Assembly: GCF_041751335.1 (NCBI RefSeq) | Contig: NZ_JBGSXS010000065.1 | Location: 1 to 28,419 of the forward strand | Direction: 5' to 3' | DNA length: 28,419 nucleotides | Source of the DNA: Aquiflexum sp041751335 | Lineage (GTDB): Bacteria; Bacteroidota; Bacteroidia; Cytophagales; Cyclobacteriaceae | Shown here: in pieces, positions 7,857 to 15,306 of the stretch | Layout of the letters: each line of letters opens with the position of its first letter | How positions within the stretch are numbered: the first letter of the stretch is position 1 | Notes under the pieces: generated by a model | Seen by the model: the letters and a program-made list of their open reading frames with translations, nothing else | Databases searched by the model: none | Told to the model about the DNA's origin: nothing | Made by a program: the position numbers and the translations under genes

Positions 7857-8426
7857 TTATTTGAGAAAGTCTTCCAAAGCCTTTACAGCTTTGCCCCTAT
7901 GGCTGATGGCATTTTTTTCCTCCATGGTCAATTGGGCGAAAGTTTTGTCAAATCCATTTGGCCTAAAAACAGGATCGTATCCAAAACCTCCTGAACCCAC
8001 TAATTCATGAATGATCTCCCCTTCGGCAGTTCCCGCAAAGGAATATTCTTTCCCCTCCAAAATCAAGGCAACGACGGTTTTGAACCTTGCTTTTCTATTG
8101 GATTTATCTTTCATATTTTTCAACAACAAATCAATATTTCTGGAATCACTTCTTGGTTCGCCTGCATACCTGCCCGAATAAACCCCCGGTTCACCATCCA
8201 ATGCTTCTACTTCCAAACCGGTATCATCTGCAAAACAGTCCACTCCGTAATGTTGGTTTACAAATCGGGCTTTTTGAAACGCATTGTGCTCCAAAGTTTC
8301 CCCAGTTTCCGGCAACTCCTCGTGACACCCTATCTCTTCCAGTGAAACGATTGTGAAATCAGGCCCTAATGCAGATTTTACCTCTTCGATTTTCTTTTTA
8401 TTGTTTGTAGCAAAGCAGATTTTCAT
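7857..8426 (-). CDS. rdgB: XTP/dITP diphosphatase (RdgB/HAM1 family)
   Basis: The 189-residue enzyme hydrolyses non-canonical purine nucleotides (dITP, XTP, ITP) to monophosphates, keeping them out of DNA and RNA. Family marks seen are the N-terminal TNNKKK (7-12), ETGETLEHNAFQKA (40-53), FADDTGLEVEALDGEPGVYSGRYAG (65-89; the Asp pair binds metal), GFGYDPVF and the C-terminal SHRGKA (175-180). The length is normal. It is the first gene of a pair with udk. A TATTTTTG box ends 4 bases before the ATG, suggesting a transcript with almost no leader. Confidence 0.95.
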   Translation of the reverse strand: MKICFATNNKKKIEEVKSALGPDFTIVSLEEIGCHEELPETGETLEHNAFQKARFVNQHYGVDCFADDTGLEVEALDGEPGVYSGRYAGEPRSDSRNIDLLLKNMKDKSNRKARFKTVVALILEGKEYSFAGTAEGEIIHELVGSGGFGYDPVFRPNGFDKTFAQLTMEEKNAISHRGKAVKALEDFLK

Positions 8427-8430
8427 AAAC

Positions 8431-8438
8431 CAAAAATA
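8431..8438 (-). promoter_or_regulatory. Candidate -7 box of rdgB, next to the start codon
   Basis: On the minus strand the sequence reads TATTTTTG-GTTT-ATG. The box matches TAnnTTTG, but no clear TTG -33 element is seen 17-20 bases upstream. If used, transcription would start at or just beside the start codon. Confidence 0.35.
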
Positions 8439-8516
8439 GAATTTTAAAATTATATATACATTGTGGAATTGTGGTAATGATGCAAGTAATCTGGTTTCCT
8501 TTGCTTATCGTGGCTG

Positions 8517-8630
8517 AAGTTGGAAGTAGGAAGTCGGAAGTCCGAAGATGACAAGGTGGTGCGTCATTGCGAGGAGCACTTGAGAAACTTTGATATTTTG
8601 AACAGTCCTTCGTGCGACGTGGCAATCTCC
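8517..8630. repeat. GGAAGT-rich tract plus GTCATTGCGAGG-type dispersed repeat
   Basis: Left part (8517-8547): a purine-rich tract of GGAAGT-like units ending in GGAAGTCCGAAG. Right part: CGTCATTGCGAGGAGCAC (8562-8579), then CTTCGTGCGACGTGGCAATCTCC (ends 8630). The two ends are imperfect inverted copies of each other and resemble the ends of the larger elements at 2215 and 9549. Short frames read through it look like artefacts. Confidence 0.55.
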
Positions 8631-8685
8631 TTAGATGAAAGATGAAGGGGGGAAACAAAAAAAAACAATCAAAAAGTGTCAAGTA

Positions 8686-8717
8686 ATTTCAGGACGCAAC
8701 ATGACATGGCCTGAAAT
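8686..8717. repeat. Inverted repeat in the gap before the LOG-family gene
   Basis: Perfect 8-bp arms ATTTCAGG (8686-8693) and CCTGAAAT (8710-8717) enclose a 16-base spacer. There is no T run on either side, so it does not look like a standard terminator. The remaining sequence 8718-8945 holds no gene that I can support. Confidence 0.35.
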
Positions 8718-8945
8718 GATAGTTTAATCATCTATAGGTTTAATTTACGTCTATACTGATAAGAAAGTGGTTTCCCAAAATACTTTGAGGGTAAGTTCAA
8801 TTCGAATTATCCACCTTCTTCAAACCATTTCATGAATTGTTAATATAATTTCCCCAACTTCGGACTTCCCACCATTTTAAAAATAAAGTCATCTTATAGC
8901 TAAGAAACTGTTAAATCCATTTTATCATCTTCAAAAAAGCCCAAA

Positions 8946-9518
8946 ATGAAAAAAATCACTGTTTACTGCGGATCCAATAAAGGTAAAAACCCTGCCTATG
9001 AGCAAGGTGTTTTGGCATTGGCCAAAGAAATGATCAGGAGGGATTTGGCTTTGGTTTATGGAGCGGGGAATGTAGGATTGATGGGAGTAATCGCTGATGC
9101 CATGCTGGCTTCTGGGAAAAAAGTATATGGTATTATTCCTCAAAAATTGGTTGACATTGAAGTGGCACATAAAGGTTGTACTGAACTTACCATAGTGGAA
9201 ACTATGCGTGACAGAAAATGGCTGATGGCGGAGCGAGGCGATGGTTTTATTGCCATGCCGGGAGGTATTGGCACCTTTGAGGAGCTTTTTGAAATTATGA
9301 CACTCAACCAATTGGCCTATATCCAAAAACCTCTTGCTCTGTATAATGTCAATGGGTATTATGATGGGTTGATTACATTTTTGAACCATGCGGTCCAAGA
9401 GGGATTTCTCCACAAAGCCCAATTAGACCTTTTGATTGTCAGTGATGACCCTGTTGAAATGTTGGATAAAATGGCGGCATTTGATCCGAAGTATTTTGAG
9501 AAGTGGGAGGTGAAGTAG
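8946..9518 (+). CDS. LOG-family protein (TIGR00730), cytokinin riboside 5'-monophosphate phosphoribohydrolase-like
   Basis: The 190-residue cytoplasmic protein has a Rossmann-like fold. Family marks are the N-terminal ITVYCGSNKGKNP (4-16), VYGAGNVGLMG (37-47), the catalytic METMRDRK-type segment (Arg and Lys at 88-91) and PGGIGTFEE (105-113), which binds the nucleotide phosphate. Proteins of this family split AMP-type N-glycosidic bonds, releasing free adenine or cytokinin bases plus ribose 5-phosphate; many were once misannotated as lysine decarboxylases. The true substrate here is unknown. It is alone on the plus strand, between two repeat-filled gaps, so it is probably monocistronic. The ATG at 8946 lacks a Shine-Dalgarno. 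Confidence 0.9.
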   Translation: MKKITVYCGSNKGKNPAYEQGVLALAKEMIRRDLALVYGAGNVGLMGVIADAMLASGKKVYGIIPQKLVDIEVAHKGCTELTIVETMRDRKWLMAERGDGFIAMPGGIGTFEELFEIMTLNQLAYIQKPLALYNVNGYYDGLITFLNHAVQEGFLHKAQLDLLIVSDDPVEMLDKMAAFDPKYFEKWEVK

Positions 9519-9548
9519 TCGGCAGTCGCAGTTTTCAGTAGGCAGTTA

Positions 9549-9950
9549 CATCAGGTTACTCGTCATCCCGAGTCTCCAACATTTTTGAAATGTTCAGAAA
9601 AGGAATGACATCAAGTTACCCCCTAGGCATCCGTCATTCTGAGGTACGAAGAATCTCCAGAGGTTCTATTTATGTTCAATTTATCATTTACAGTTCCTCG
9701 TGAGACCCTTCTCCCGATAGCCATCGGGATCAGCAAGACGGCTGCTCCGATTTATGTCATTGGTAGGCACGAGGGATCTCCAGCGGTACAATTAGACGGT
9801 TGAATTACTGAATAAAACATAGAACCTTTTGGGTCAAATTCATCCTTTTTCTGAACCTCGTGAGATGCTTCTCTACGTTCAGCATGAAGTTCCAAAATTT
9901 GTCATCTCGAGTAATAAAAATTGGCATTTACAAAAAACAAAATGACATTT
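9549..9950. repeat. Composite of dispersed repeats with inverted ends
   Basis: At least two element copies lie end to end. Copy one has GTCATTCTGAGGTACGAAGA followed by ATCTCCAG (9633-9660) on the left and GGCTGCTCCGATTTATGTCA on the right (9740-9759). Copy two has GGCACGAGGGATCTCCAGCG (9766-9785) on the left and GAGATGCTTCTCTACGTTCA (9862-9881) followed by GCATGA. The right end of copy two is an imperfect inverted copy of the left end of copy one. A small hairpin CCCGAT/ATCGGG lies at 9713-9728. The same blocks occur at 2215-2405. No coding potential is visible. Confidence 0.65.
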
Positions 9951-9955
9951 AATGA

Positions 9956-10438
9956 TTAAGCATTTTTATCCAAAAGTTTCATCAACTTTTCCAAATAAGA
10001 CACATCATGTTGGTCAAAATCATCCAAAAGGTCACTGTCCACATCTAAGACAATCCAAACCTTGTCTTCTTTGAATCCCGGAACTACGATTTCTGATTTG
10101 GAGGCAGAACTGCAGGCGATATGGCCGGGGAAGGCTTCCACATCGGGCACCAATTGGGTTTTGGCTTCCTTCCAAGCTGTCCCGCAAACACCCTTTCCGA
10201 AATTGATCCGGGTACAGGCTAATGGTCCCTGAAAGGGGCCAAGTACCAATTGTTCACCTTTGACCAGATAAAATCCGACCCAGAAAAAGCCAAAAGCTTC
10301 TTTCAGTACTGCGGCCACATTGGCCAGATTGGCACATACATCCGATTCAGAAGAAATCAATGCTTCAATTTGTGGGAGTAAGGCCTGGTATTTTTCAGCT
10401 TTGGTAGCTGCTTCGGGTAAAAAGATCGATTCGGACAT
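9956..10438 (-). CDS. msrC: Free methionine-(R)-sulfoxide reductase (GAF domain)
   Basis: The enzyme reduces free L-methionine-(R)-sulfoxide to methionine, part of oxidative stress repair in the cytoplasm. From the ATG at 10438 the product is 160 residues, a single GAF domain. The three catalytic-site cysteines are C75 (in GPLACTRI), C85 (in GKGVCGTA) and C109 (in GHIACSSAS). Their spacing of 10 and 24 equals that of E. coli C84, C94 and C118. SEIVVP and LDVDSD also match. An in-frame ATG at 10474 would add 12 residues (MASHLTSHIYKK) without family similarity, so I prefer the inner start. It follows ribD on the same strand after about 90 bases. Confidence 0.92.
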   Translation of the reverse strand: MSESIFLPEAATKAEKYQALLPQIEALISSESDVCANLANVAAVLKEAFGFFWVGFYLVKGEQLVLGPFQGPLACTRINFGKGVCGTAWKEAKTQLVPDVEAFPGHIACSSASKSEIVVPGFKEDKVWIVLDVDSDLLDDFDQHDVSYLEKLMKLLDKNA

Positions 10439-10528
10439 TTTTTTATAGATATGAGACGTGAGATGACTTGCCATGAAAGATAAGGCAGTATTTAAAGATT
10501 TGGGATAGGTTCAGTTTCTTAGCGAGTT

Positions 10529-11557
10529 TTAGGAAATTGGCCTTGTTATGGTTAGTAAATCTCCCATAATTTCCATTTCATTAATAATACTTCCATGGAT
10601 TTTTGGTGCAGGAATCCCACTTCCAAATTGAACCTGTCCAGTAAAAACTCTCGCTTCATCCCAAAGGTTCTCTTGGATAAACTTATTGAGCAATTGGGCA
10701 CCGCCTTCTACTATGAGACTTTGGATTTTCCTTTCATACATGTCTGTCAGGATTTCTTTAAGATTAAATCCAATAGGAAGCTTTACCCTTTCCAGATTAT
10801 CTGATTTTTCACTTTTTACCTGATTGTAGCAAATAGTGGCTTGTCTTTGGTCAAAGAGATGTAGACCGTTATCAAGGGTCAGGTTCCTATCAACTACTAT
10901 CCTTATGGGGTTTTTCCCTAGCAATTCGCGGACATTCAATTGGGGGTTGTCATATTTGGCAGTGAGTGTACCCACCATAATGGCATCTTCCTCAGATCTC
11001 CATCTATGTACCAATTGGCGGCTGTAGGGATTGCTGATCCATTTGGAATCAAAATTTTCCCTGGCTATAAAGCCGTCTTTGGTCTGTGCCCATTTTAAAA
11101 TAATGTAAGGTCTTTTCTTTTCCATGAAAGTAAAAAACCTCTTGTTCTGCTCTCTTACCTTTTTATCCAATACACCGGTGACCACTTCAATTCCTGTATC
11201 CTTTAAGATCTGAATGCCTTTGCCACCTACAAGTGGGTTGGTATCCACAGTTCCGATGACCACCTTTTTTACCATTTTCTCCACCAGAAGATTGGCACAG
11301 GGAGGTGTTTTTCCCCAATGGGCACATGGTTCCAATGTGACATATACTGTGGATAAAGGTAGTAAATCAGGGTTTTTGACGGATGCTACAGCATTTGGTT
11401 CGGCGTGTGCTTTGCCATATTCCTCATGGTATCCTTCACCGATTATTTTATCATCATGGACTATCACACAACCCACCATAGGGTTTGGACTTACAGAACC
11501 TAAGCCCTGGGATGCCAGTTCAAATGCCCGGAGCATATATTTTTCGTCCTGATTCAT
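10529..11557 (-). CDS. ribD: Bifunctional riboflavin biosynthesis deaminase/reductase RibD
   Basis: The 342-residue enzyme catalyses two steps of riboflavin synthesis: deamination of the diaminopyrimidine, then NADPH-dependent reduction of the ribosyl side chain. The N-terminal deaminase has the zinc ligands H51 and E53-containing HAEPNA (51-56), with C78 and C87 in PCAHWGKTPPC (77-87). The reductase half starts near 145 (RPYIILKWAQTKDGFIA), includes SEEDAIMVGTLTAKYDNPQLNVR and ends with IQSLIVEGGAQLLNKFI and GSGIPAPKI. Length is usual for full RibD. Only one base separates its start from the stop of the upstream DUF4382 lipoprotein gene, so they are likely co-transcribed and translationally coupled. 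Confidence 0.96.
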   Translation of the reverse strand: MNQDEKYMLRAFELASQGLGSVSPNPMVGCVIVHDDKIIGEGYHEEYGKAHAEPNAVASVKNPDLLPLSTVYVTLEPCAHWGKTPPCANLLVEKMVKKVVIGTVDTNPLVGGKGIQILKDTGIEVVTGVLDKKVREQNKRFFTFMEKKRPYIILKWAQTKDGFIARENFDSKWISNPYSRQLVHRWRSEEDAIMVGTLTAKYDNPQLNVRELLGKNPIRIVVDRNLTLDNGLHLFDQRQATICYNQVKSEKSDNLERVKLPIGFNLKEILTDMYERKIQSLIVEGGAQLLNKFIQENLWDEARVFTGQVQFGSGIPAPKIHGSIINEMEIMGDLLTITRPIS

Positions 11558-11558
11558 T

Positions 11559-12371
11559 TTATGGATTTAGGCGAAGGTTTATTTCTTCCAGTTGAGTCCT
11601 CTGACGGGGTTCTACAATGACATTTCTTATGGTGTCCGGTAAAAATTCATTACTGAATGGATAGATAAAAACCGTAACCTCACCTGTTAATCCCCTGAGT
11701 AGAAAATTCCCCTGCATATTCTGGGTAGTACTTGCCAAGGTATCAAGCCCCTGGATGGCCAAGATCAGTGATTTTTGGCGCTGCGGGTTTTGGCCCTGCG
11801 GGCGAATTACGCCTGCGATCTCTCCTGTATTGAGGCTTGTAAATGTCCTGAAATCAGGGGCCAATATAAATTCTCCCTGACTTCCTCCCGTAAGCAGGAT
11901 TGATTCCAAGGTATTGAAATCAATAAAAACATCATGGGATATACCGCCATCCAAGGGAATACTCACCGACATGACAGGTTTTTCAGCGGATGCATCTACA
12001 AACCTAGGAACCAATCTGTCTCCTCTTAGGATGAGGTAATTGTCATCACCCAAATCAAGTTTCAGCTCGGTAATCGCACCTGCCAAAAACTCACCTCTAC
12101 CAATCAGATATTGTCCTGTATGGACCAAAGTGGATAAGTTAGCCTGTTTATTGGCCTGGAGATTAGGTAAATAAACCGCCTCAGCATTGTCCTGACCTCT
12201 TGTTCCTGTTACTTTTACCTCCACTCCTAATATTTCTATTCCCACTTCTTCAAAAAAACCTGGAGTGCCTACCAGAAACACATTGACCAAAGCAGTTGAT
12301 CTTTCCTCAGTCCCTGAACAGCCAAAATTCAGGATTAGCAGTAATACGATAAACAGTTGTTTAATTTTCAC
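11559..12371 (-). CDS. DUF4382 lipoprotein with C-terminal carboxypeptidase-regulatory-like domain
   Basis: The 270-residue envelope lipoprotein has signal peptide MKIKQLFIVLLLILNFGC with lipobox Cys18. A DUF4382 domain spans about 28-185: VNVFLVGTPGFFEEVGIEILGVEV, then LSTLV, then GAITELKLDLGDDNYLIL. A C-terminal beta-sandwich-like segment follows (about 190-270, with GEIAGVIRP and NFLLRGLTG). It is a paralogue of the gene just upstream at 12500-13336 (same order LLGDDNY / KPVxxV / FDxxxSI), though divergent. Function of the family is unknown; it probably faces the periplasm or cell surface. The start is a GTG, and a TATTTTTG box ends 4 bases before it. It abuts ribD downstream with a one-base gap. 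Confidence 0.88.
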   Translation of the reverse strand: MKIKQLFIVLLLILNFGCSGTEERSTALVNVFLVGTPGFFEEVGIEILGVEVKVTGTRGQDNAEAVYLPNLQANKQANLSTLVHTGQYLIGRGEFLAGAITELKLDLGDDNYLILRGDRLVPRFVDASAEKPVMSVSIPLDGGISHDVFIDFNTLESILLTGGSQGEFILAPDFRTFTSLNTGEIAGVIRPQGQNPQRQKSLILAIQGLDTLASTTQNMQGNFLLRGLTGEVTVFIYPFSNEFLPDTIRNVIVEPRQRTQLEEINLRLNP

Positions 12372-12375
12372 ATTT

Positions 12376-12383
12376 CAAAAATA
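12376..12383 (-). promoter_or_regulatory. Candidate -7 box directly before a GTG start
   Basis: The minus strand reads TATTTTTG-AAAT-GTG. The box fits TAnnTTTG, but no clear -33 TTG is present. It lies downstream of the terminator of the previous gene (12424-12455), so this gene and ribD need their own promoter, and this is the best candidate seen. Confidence 0.35.
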
Positions 12384-12423
12384 GGAAAGATAGAGGAAAG
12401 ATAAGTTAATATGAGGCCTGAAT

Positions 12424-12455
12424 AAAAAAAAAGCCCAGGAAGCCATATCCTGGGC
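12424..12455 (-). terminator. Rho-independent terminator after the first DUF4382 gene
   Basis: The stem GCCCAGGA (12433-12440) with TCCTGGGC (12448-12455) has a 7-base loop. On the minus strand it is followed by nine T (A run 12424-12432). It separates the two DUF4382 genes into different transcription units, at least in part. Confidence 0.85.
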
Positions 12456-12499
12456 ATAAACAGGGGAACTAAAGTGTCACCATTTGTCACCCAAAAAAA

Positions 12500-13336
12500 T
12501 TAATCTTCAGAATCGCTTGATTCTTCGACCACTTCTAATTGTATAGGATCAATTAAAGTGACTTTACCTGTTTCAGTTTCCACTGCTTCTAGAGTTACTC
12601 CTAAATAACTTTCATTCGGAACAATTTCAAGTATATAACTACCGGTTTTTAATCCCCTCAAAACAAATTTTCCACTTTCATCTGTGTATGTTCCCAAAGT
12701 TTCATCGCCCAAAACTGCTGTGACTTCTACAGGTCCAGCTTCCAAAGGCAGAATGGTTCCTTCAATAGTTGATGATTCTTCTGCTACAACCCGTAAGACT
12801 GGCTTCAAGATATATTGACCGGAATTACCGGCCCTTACAATAGATTGTGAAGCATCAAAATCAATGATCAGATCGTAGGAAATTCCAGGATTTAAAGGCT
12901 TATCGATTTTAAGTTTCAATCCACTTTGCTGCGCACTAGGTGTACTTAAGTCTATCCTTTGTCCGTCCTTGATAATATAGTTGTCATCTCCCAACAAAAG
13001 TCTGATTTGGGAAATTTCTCCAGCCGGCACTTCGATTTCGCCTAAATGAGCTGAATTTCCGCCAACCAATGATAACAAGTTAATTTTTTGGTCTTCACTT
13101 TCATGGGCAAGGTTAATCCATGAACTGCCATTTTCCTCACTACCTCCTTTAGGTAAAATTTCGACAGCCAATACTTCAACCCATACTTCGTCATAGTTTG
13201 CGGGTGCATCAATGAGATATACATTTACCTTTGCATTTCCATCAGGAGAGGTGATCTGCTTGTTTTGCATGTCGCAGGAAACTGTCAAAAACAATACTGC
13301 CAGTCCCATAAACAGGGAATTAATTTGATTTTTCAT
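12500..13336 (-). CDS. DUF4382 lipoprotein with C-terminal carboxypeptidase-regulatory-like domain
   Basis: The 278-residue lipoprotein has signal MKNQINSLFMGLAVLFLTVSC with lipobox Cys21. The DUF4382 domain spans about 35-190: VNVYLIDAPANYDEVWVEVLAVEI, LLSLVGGNSAHLGEIEVPAGEISQIRLLLGDDNYII, and KPLNPGISYDLIIDFDASQSIV. The C-terminal part (about 193-270) has the GTILP...GKFVLRGLKTGSYILEIVP pattern of carboxypeptidase-regulatory-like beta-sandwiches that bind or present at surfaces. The end is acidic (EESSDSED). It is more canonical than its paralogue downstream. It is divergent from dgt with about 127 bases between the start codons. Function unknown; an envelope location is expected. Confidence 0.9.
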   Translation of the reverse strand: MKNQINSLFMGLAVLFLTVSCDMQNKQITSPDGNAKVNVYLIDAPANYDEVWVEVLAVEILPKGGSEENGSSWINLAHESEDQKINLLSLVGGNSAHLGEIEVPAGEISQIRLLLGDDNYIIKDGQRIDLSTPSAQQSGLKLKIDKPLNPGISYDLIIDFDASQSIVRAGNSGQYILKPVLRVVAEESSTIEGTILPLEAGPVEVTAVLGDETLGTYTDESGKFVLRGLKTGSYILEIVPNESYLGVTLEAVETETGKVTLIDPIQLEVVEESSDSED

Positions 13337-13432
13337 AGGGATTATGTTTTAGGTGATTAATTTTTTATTCAAACAATTATTCAATCATTGTGCCAATTGG
13401 GGCCTTCCTTTATTTTTTTACCTAAGATTAGC

Positions 13433-13460
13433 TTGTAAACAATTAGCTTTAGTAATTTTG
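13433..13460 (+). promoter_or_regulatory. Promoter of dgt, predicted near-leaderless
   Basis: TTG (13433-13435), 17 bases, TAATTTTG (13453-13460), then three bases and ATGATG (13464). Both promoter parts fit the Bacteroidota consensus. With transcription starting about 5-8 bases after the box, the mRNA would begin at or inside the first codons. Confidence 0.55.
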
Positions 13461-13463
13461 TCC

Positions 13464-14816
13464 ATGATGAAATGGGAAAAATTATTATCATCGGGAAGAT
13501 TTGATCCCACCAAAAGGGAAAATCAGGCACAGGATTCTTTCAGAAGTGAATTTGAAATTGACTATGACAGGATCATCTTTTCTGCACCTTTTCGAAATCT
13601 TCAGGACAAAACACAGGTATTCCCTTTACCGGAACATGATTTTGTCCATACCAGACTGACCCACAGTTTGGAGGTTTCCAGTGTAGGCCGTTCTTTGGGC
13701 AAATCTGTGGGGGAATATTTGGTGGATAAATATCCCAGCCTACTTGAGATTGGTATCCATTCCTCTGACATAGGGGCGATTGTAGCTGCGGCCGCCCTGA
13801 CCCATGATATTGGCAATCCCCCTTTTGGACATGCAGGCGAGGAAGCCATCTCCGATTTTTTCAAACATCATGCTTATGGTGTATTATGGAAGGGACAGGT
13901 CAAGCAACAGGAATGGACGGATCTATGTAATTTTGAAGGCAATGCACAGGGCTTTCGGATGTTGGTAGCACAGAATAATGGACTGAAGCTTTCCTATGCC
14001 ACACTAGCCTCTTTTACAAAATATCCAAGACCGGCACAGGTATTTGATAGGGATCTCCATAGAAGGAGCCAAAAGAAATTTGGTTTTTTTTCTGATCAGA
14101 TTCAGGATTATATTCACTTATCGGAAATTTTAGGATTGGAAAAATCCAGTCCGGATTGCTGGCTTAGGCATCCTTTGGCATTTTTGGTTGAGGCTGCGGA
14201 TGATATCTGTTACAGTATTATTGATTTGGAAGATGGTTGTACTTTGGGCTTGGTATCATTTGAGCAGACCAGTGCTTTGATGGCAGAAATTCTCGGAAAA
14301 AGATTCAAACCCGAAAAACTAGAAAAATATACTACCCAGACACAAAAACTTGCCATCCTTAGGGCCATGACCATCGGAAAATTGGTGGAAGAGTGTGTTA
14401 TTGCTTTTTGCCAAAAGGAGGAGGAAATGCTTAGAGGGGATTTTGATCAGGCTTTGACGGATATTATTCCTTCCGCAGCAGCTTTGGCCAAAATATCTGA
14501 GCTATCTGTTCAAAAGATTTATCGCTCAAAACCGGTGCTGGAAAAAGAGGCAGCGGGATTTCAGGTATTGGAGGGTTTGCTGGAGGTTTTTTCCATGGCC
14601 CTGAATCATAAGTTTTACCAGACAGAACTTTATTCCGGTAAAGATAAAAGTATCCTGAGATTATTGCCCGAGGATTTTCCTATGGAAGGTTGGGGAGAAA
14701 ATGTCAACCCTTATCCCATGTTGAGGGCATTGATTGATTTTGTTTCGGGAATGACAGATAAATATGCATTGGCACTTTATAGAAAGGTTAAGGGGATTGC
14801 TTTGCCGGGGGCGTAA
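13464..14816 (+). CDS. dgt: Deoxyguanosinetriphosphate triphosphohydrolase (dGTPase, HD superfamily)
   Basis: The 450-residue cytoplasmic enzyme hydrolyses dGTP (and possibly other dNTPs) to the nucleoside and triphosphate, controlling dNTP pools. Metal-binding HD residues are seen in TRLTHSLE (H67), LTHDIGNPPFGHAGEEAI (H114, D115) and VEAADDICYS (D246/D247). The N-terminal RIIFSAPFRNLQDKTQVFPL is typical. I chose ATG 13464 over the more upstream frame opening at 13353, which would add 37 residues (hydrophobic, no family similarity) and would start upstream of the promoter box. ATG 13467 is equally possible. It is divergent from the DUF4382 gene and followed by a hairpin-rich gap. Confidence 0.94.
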   Translation: MMKWEKLLSSGRFDPTKRENQAQDSFRSEFEIDYDRIIFSAPFRNLQDKTQVFPLPEHDFVHTRLTHSLEVSSVGRSLGKSVGEYLVDKYPSLLEIGIHSSDIGAIVAAAALTHDIGNPPFGHAGEEAISDFFKHHAYGVLWKGQVKQQEWTDLCNFEGNAQGFRMLVAQNNGLKLSYATLASFTKYPRPAQVFDRDLHRRSQKKFGFFSDQIQDYIHLSEILGLEKSSPDCWLRHPLAFLVEAADDICYSIIDLEDGCTLGLVSFEQTSALMAEILGKRFKPEKLEKYTTQTQKLAILRAMTIGKLVEECVIAFCQKEEEMLRGDFDQALTDIIPSAAALAKISELSVQKIYRSKPVLEKEAAGFQVLEGLLEVFSMALNHKFYQTELYSGKDKSILRLLPEDFPMEGWGENVNPYPMLRALIDFVSGMTDKYALALYRKVKGIALPGA

Positions 14817-14845
14817 TATTGGCGAGTAAAGCGTGAATAAAAAAT

Positions 14846-14936
14846 CGGTCGTGCCGATGGCACTTTTGGTTCTGTATTTCCAATTTGAACCCGGCAATAA
14901 ATTACCGGGCTATAATTTCGGTCATGCCTACGGCAT
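14846..14936. repeat. Three consecutive small hairpins (dispersed repeat type)
   Basis: Three palindromes follow one another: GTGCC-gat-GGCAC (14851-14863), CCCGG...CCGGG (14890-14909, with an AT-rich loop) and ATGCC-tac-GGCAT (14924-14936). The outer two share the CGGTCrTGCC(T/G)A(C/T) layout. From memory this resembles a recurrent Bacteroidota intergenic repeat. It lies downstream of dgt. The rest of 14940-15160 shows no gene that I can support. Confidence 0.55.
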
Positions 14937-15165
14937 TTTCCTCCTTTTATTCCCCTCCTAGCTCCCTTAGTATCCAATGTATCTGGTTTATCCAAACCAA
15001 ACATCTGTCCTCGGTCATCCGACATCTGACCATTACAGCAATAGGATTTAGGATAGTTTTGCTCATGTTTGAAAATTATTAAGTTAAACATAACCAATAA
15101 ATTTAAGCCTCTAGCTGATGCTAATCAATTTTCTGATTATCTATCCCTAATACTCCAAATTATCT

Positions 15166-15173
15166 TAACTTTG
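15166..15173 (+). promoter_or_regulatory. Candidate -7 box for ileS-lspA
   Basis: TAACTTTG followed by CGCC fits the Bacteroidota TAnnTTTG box. The -33 element is not clear. Transcription from here gives a leader of roughly 125-130 bases before the ileS GTG. The leader holds a short inverted pair CTTTGC (15169-15174)/GCAAAG (15188-15193) but nothing resembling a T-box. Confidence 0.45.
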
Positions 15174-15306
15174 CGCCTGCCTTTTTTGCAAAGGTACTTT
15201 CCAAAAGGAATTGGATATTGAATTGCCCAAGAAGGTGAATGGCGGACAAAAGTGAATTGTGGGTTATCAGCACACCTTTAAATTAATAATAATACAAAGG
15301 AATACC

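Noticed and set aside
8398..8682. Minus-strand open frame of 94 codons running over the repeat before rdgB
   Set aside because: It crosses a dispersed repeat and the rdgB promoter region; the product is low-complexity with no conserved features.
13353..13463. Extended N-terminus for dgt (37 extra residues)
   Set aside because: The extension has no dGTPase similarity and starts upstream of a good TTG/TAATTTTG promoter.
14777..15097. Minus-strand open frame of 106 codons after dgt
   Set aside because: It is made of the three-hairpin repeat and overlaps the end of dgt; no coding character.
15174..15306. ileS leader considered as a T-box riboswitch
   Set aside because: No T-box sequence, specifier loop or terminator/antiterminator pair is visible, and T-boxes are not typical of this phylum.
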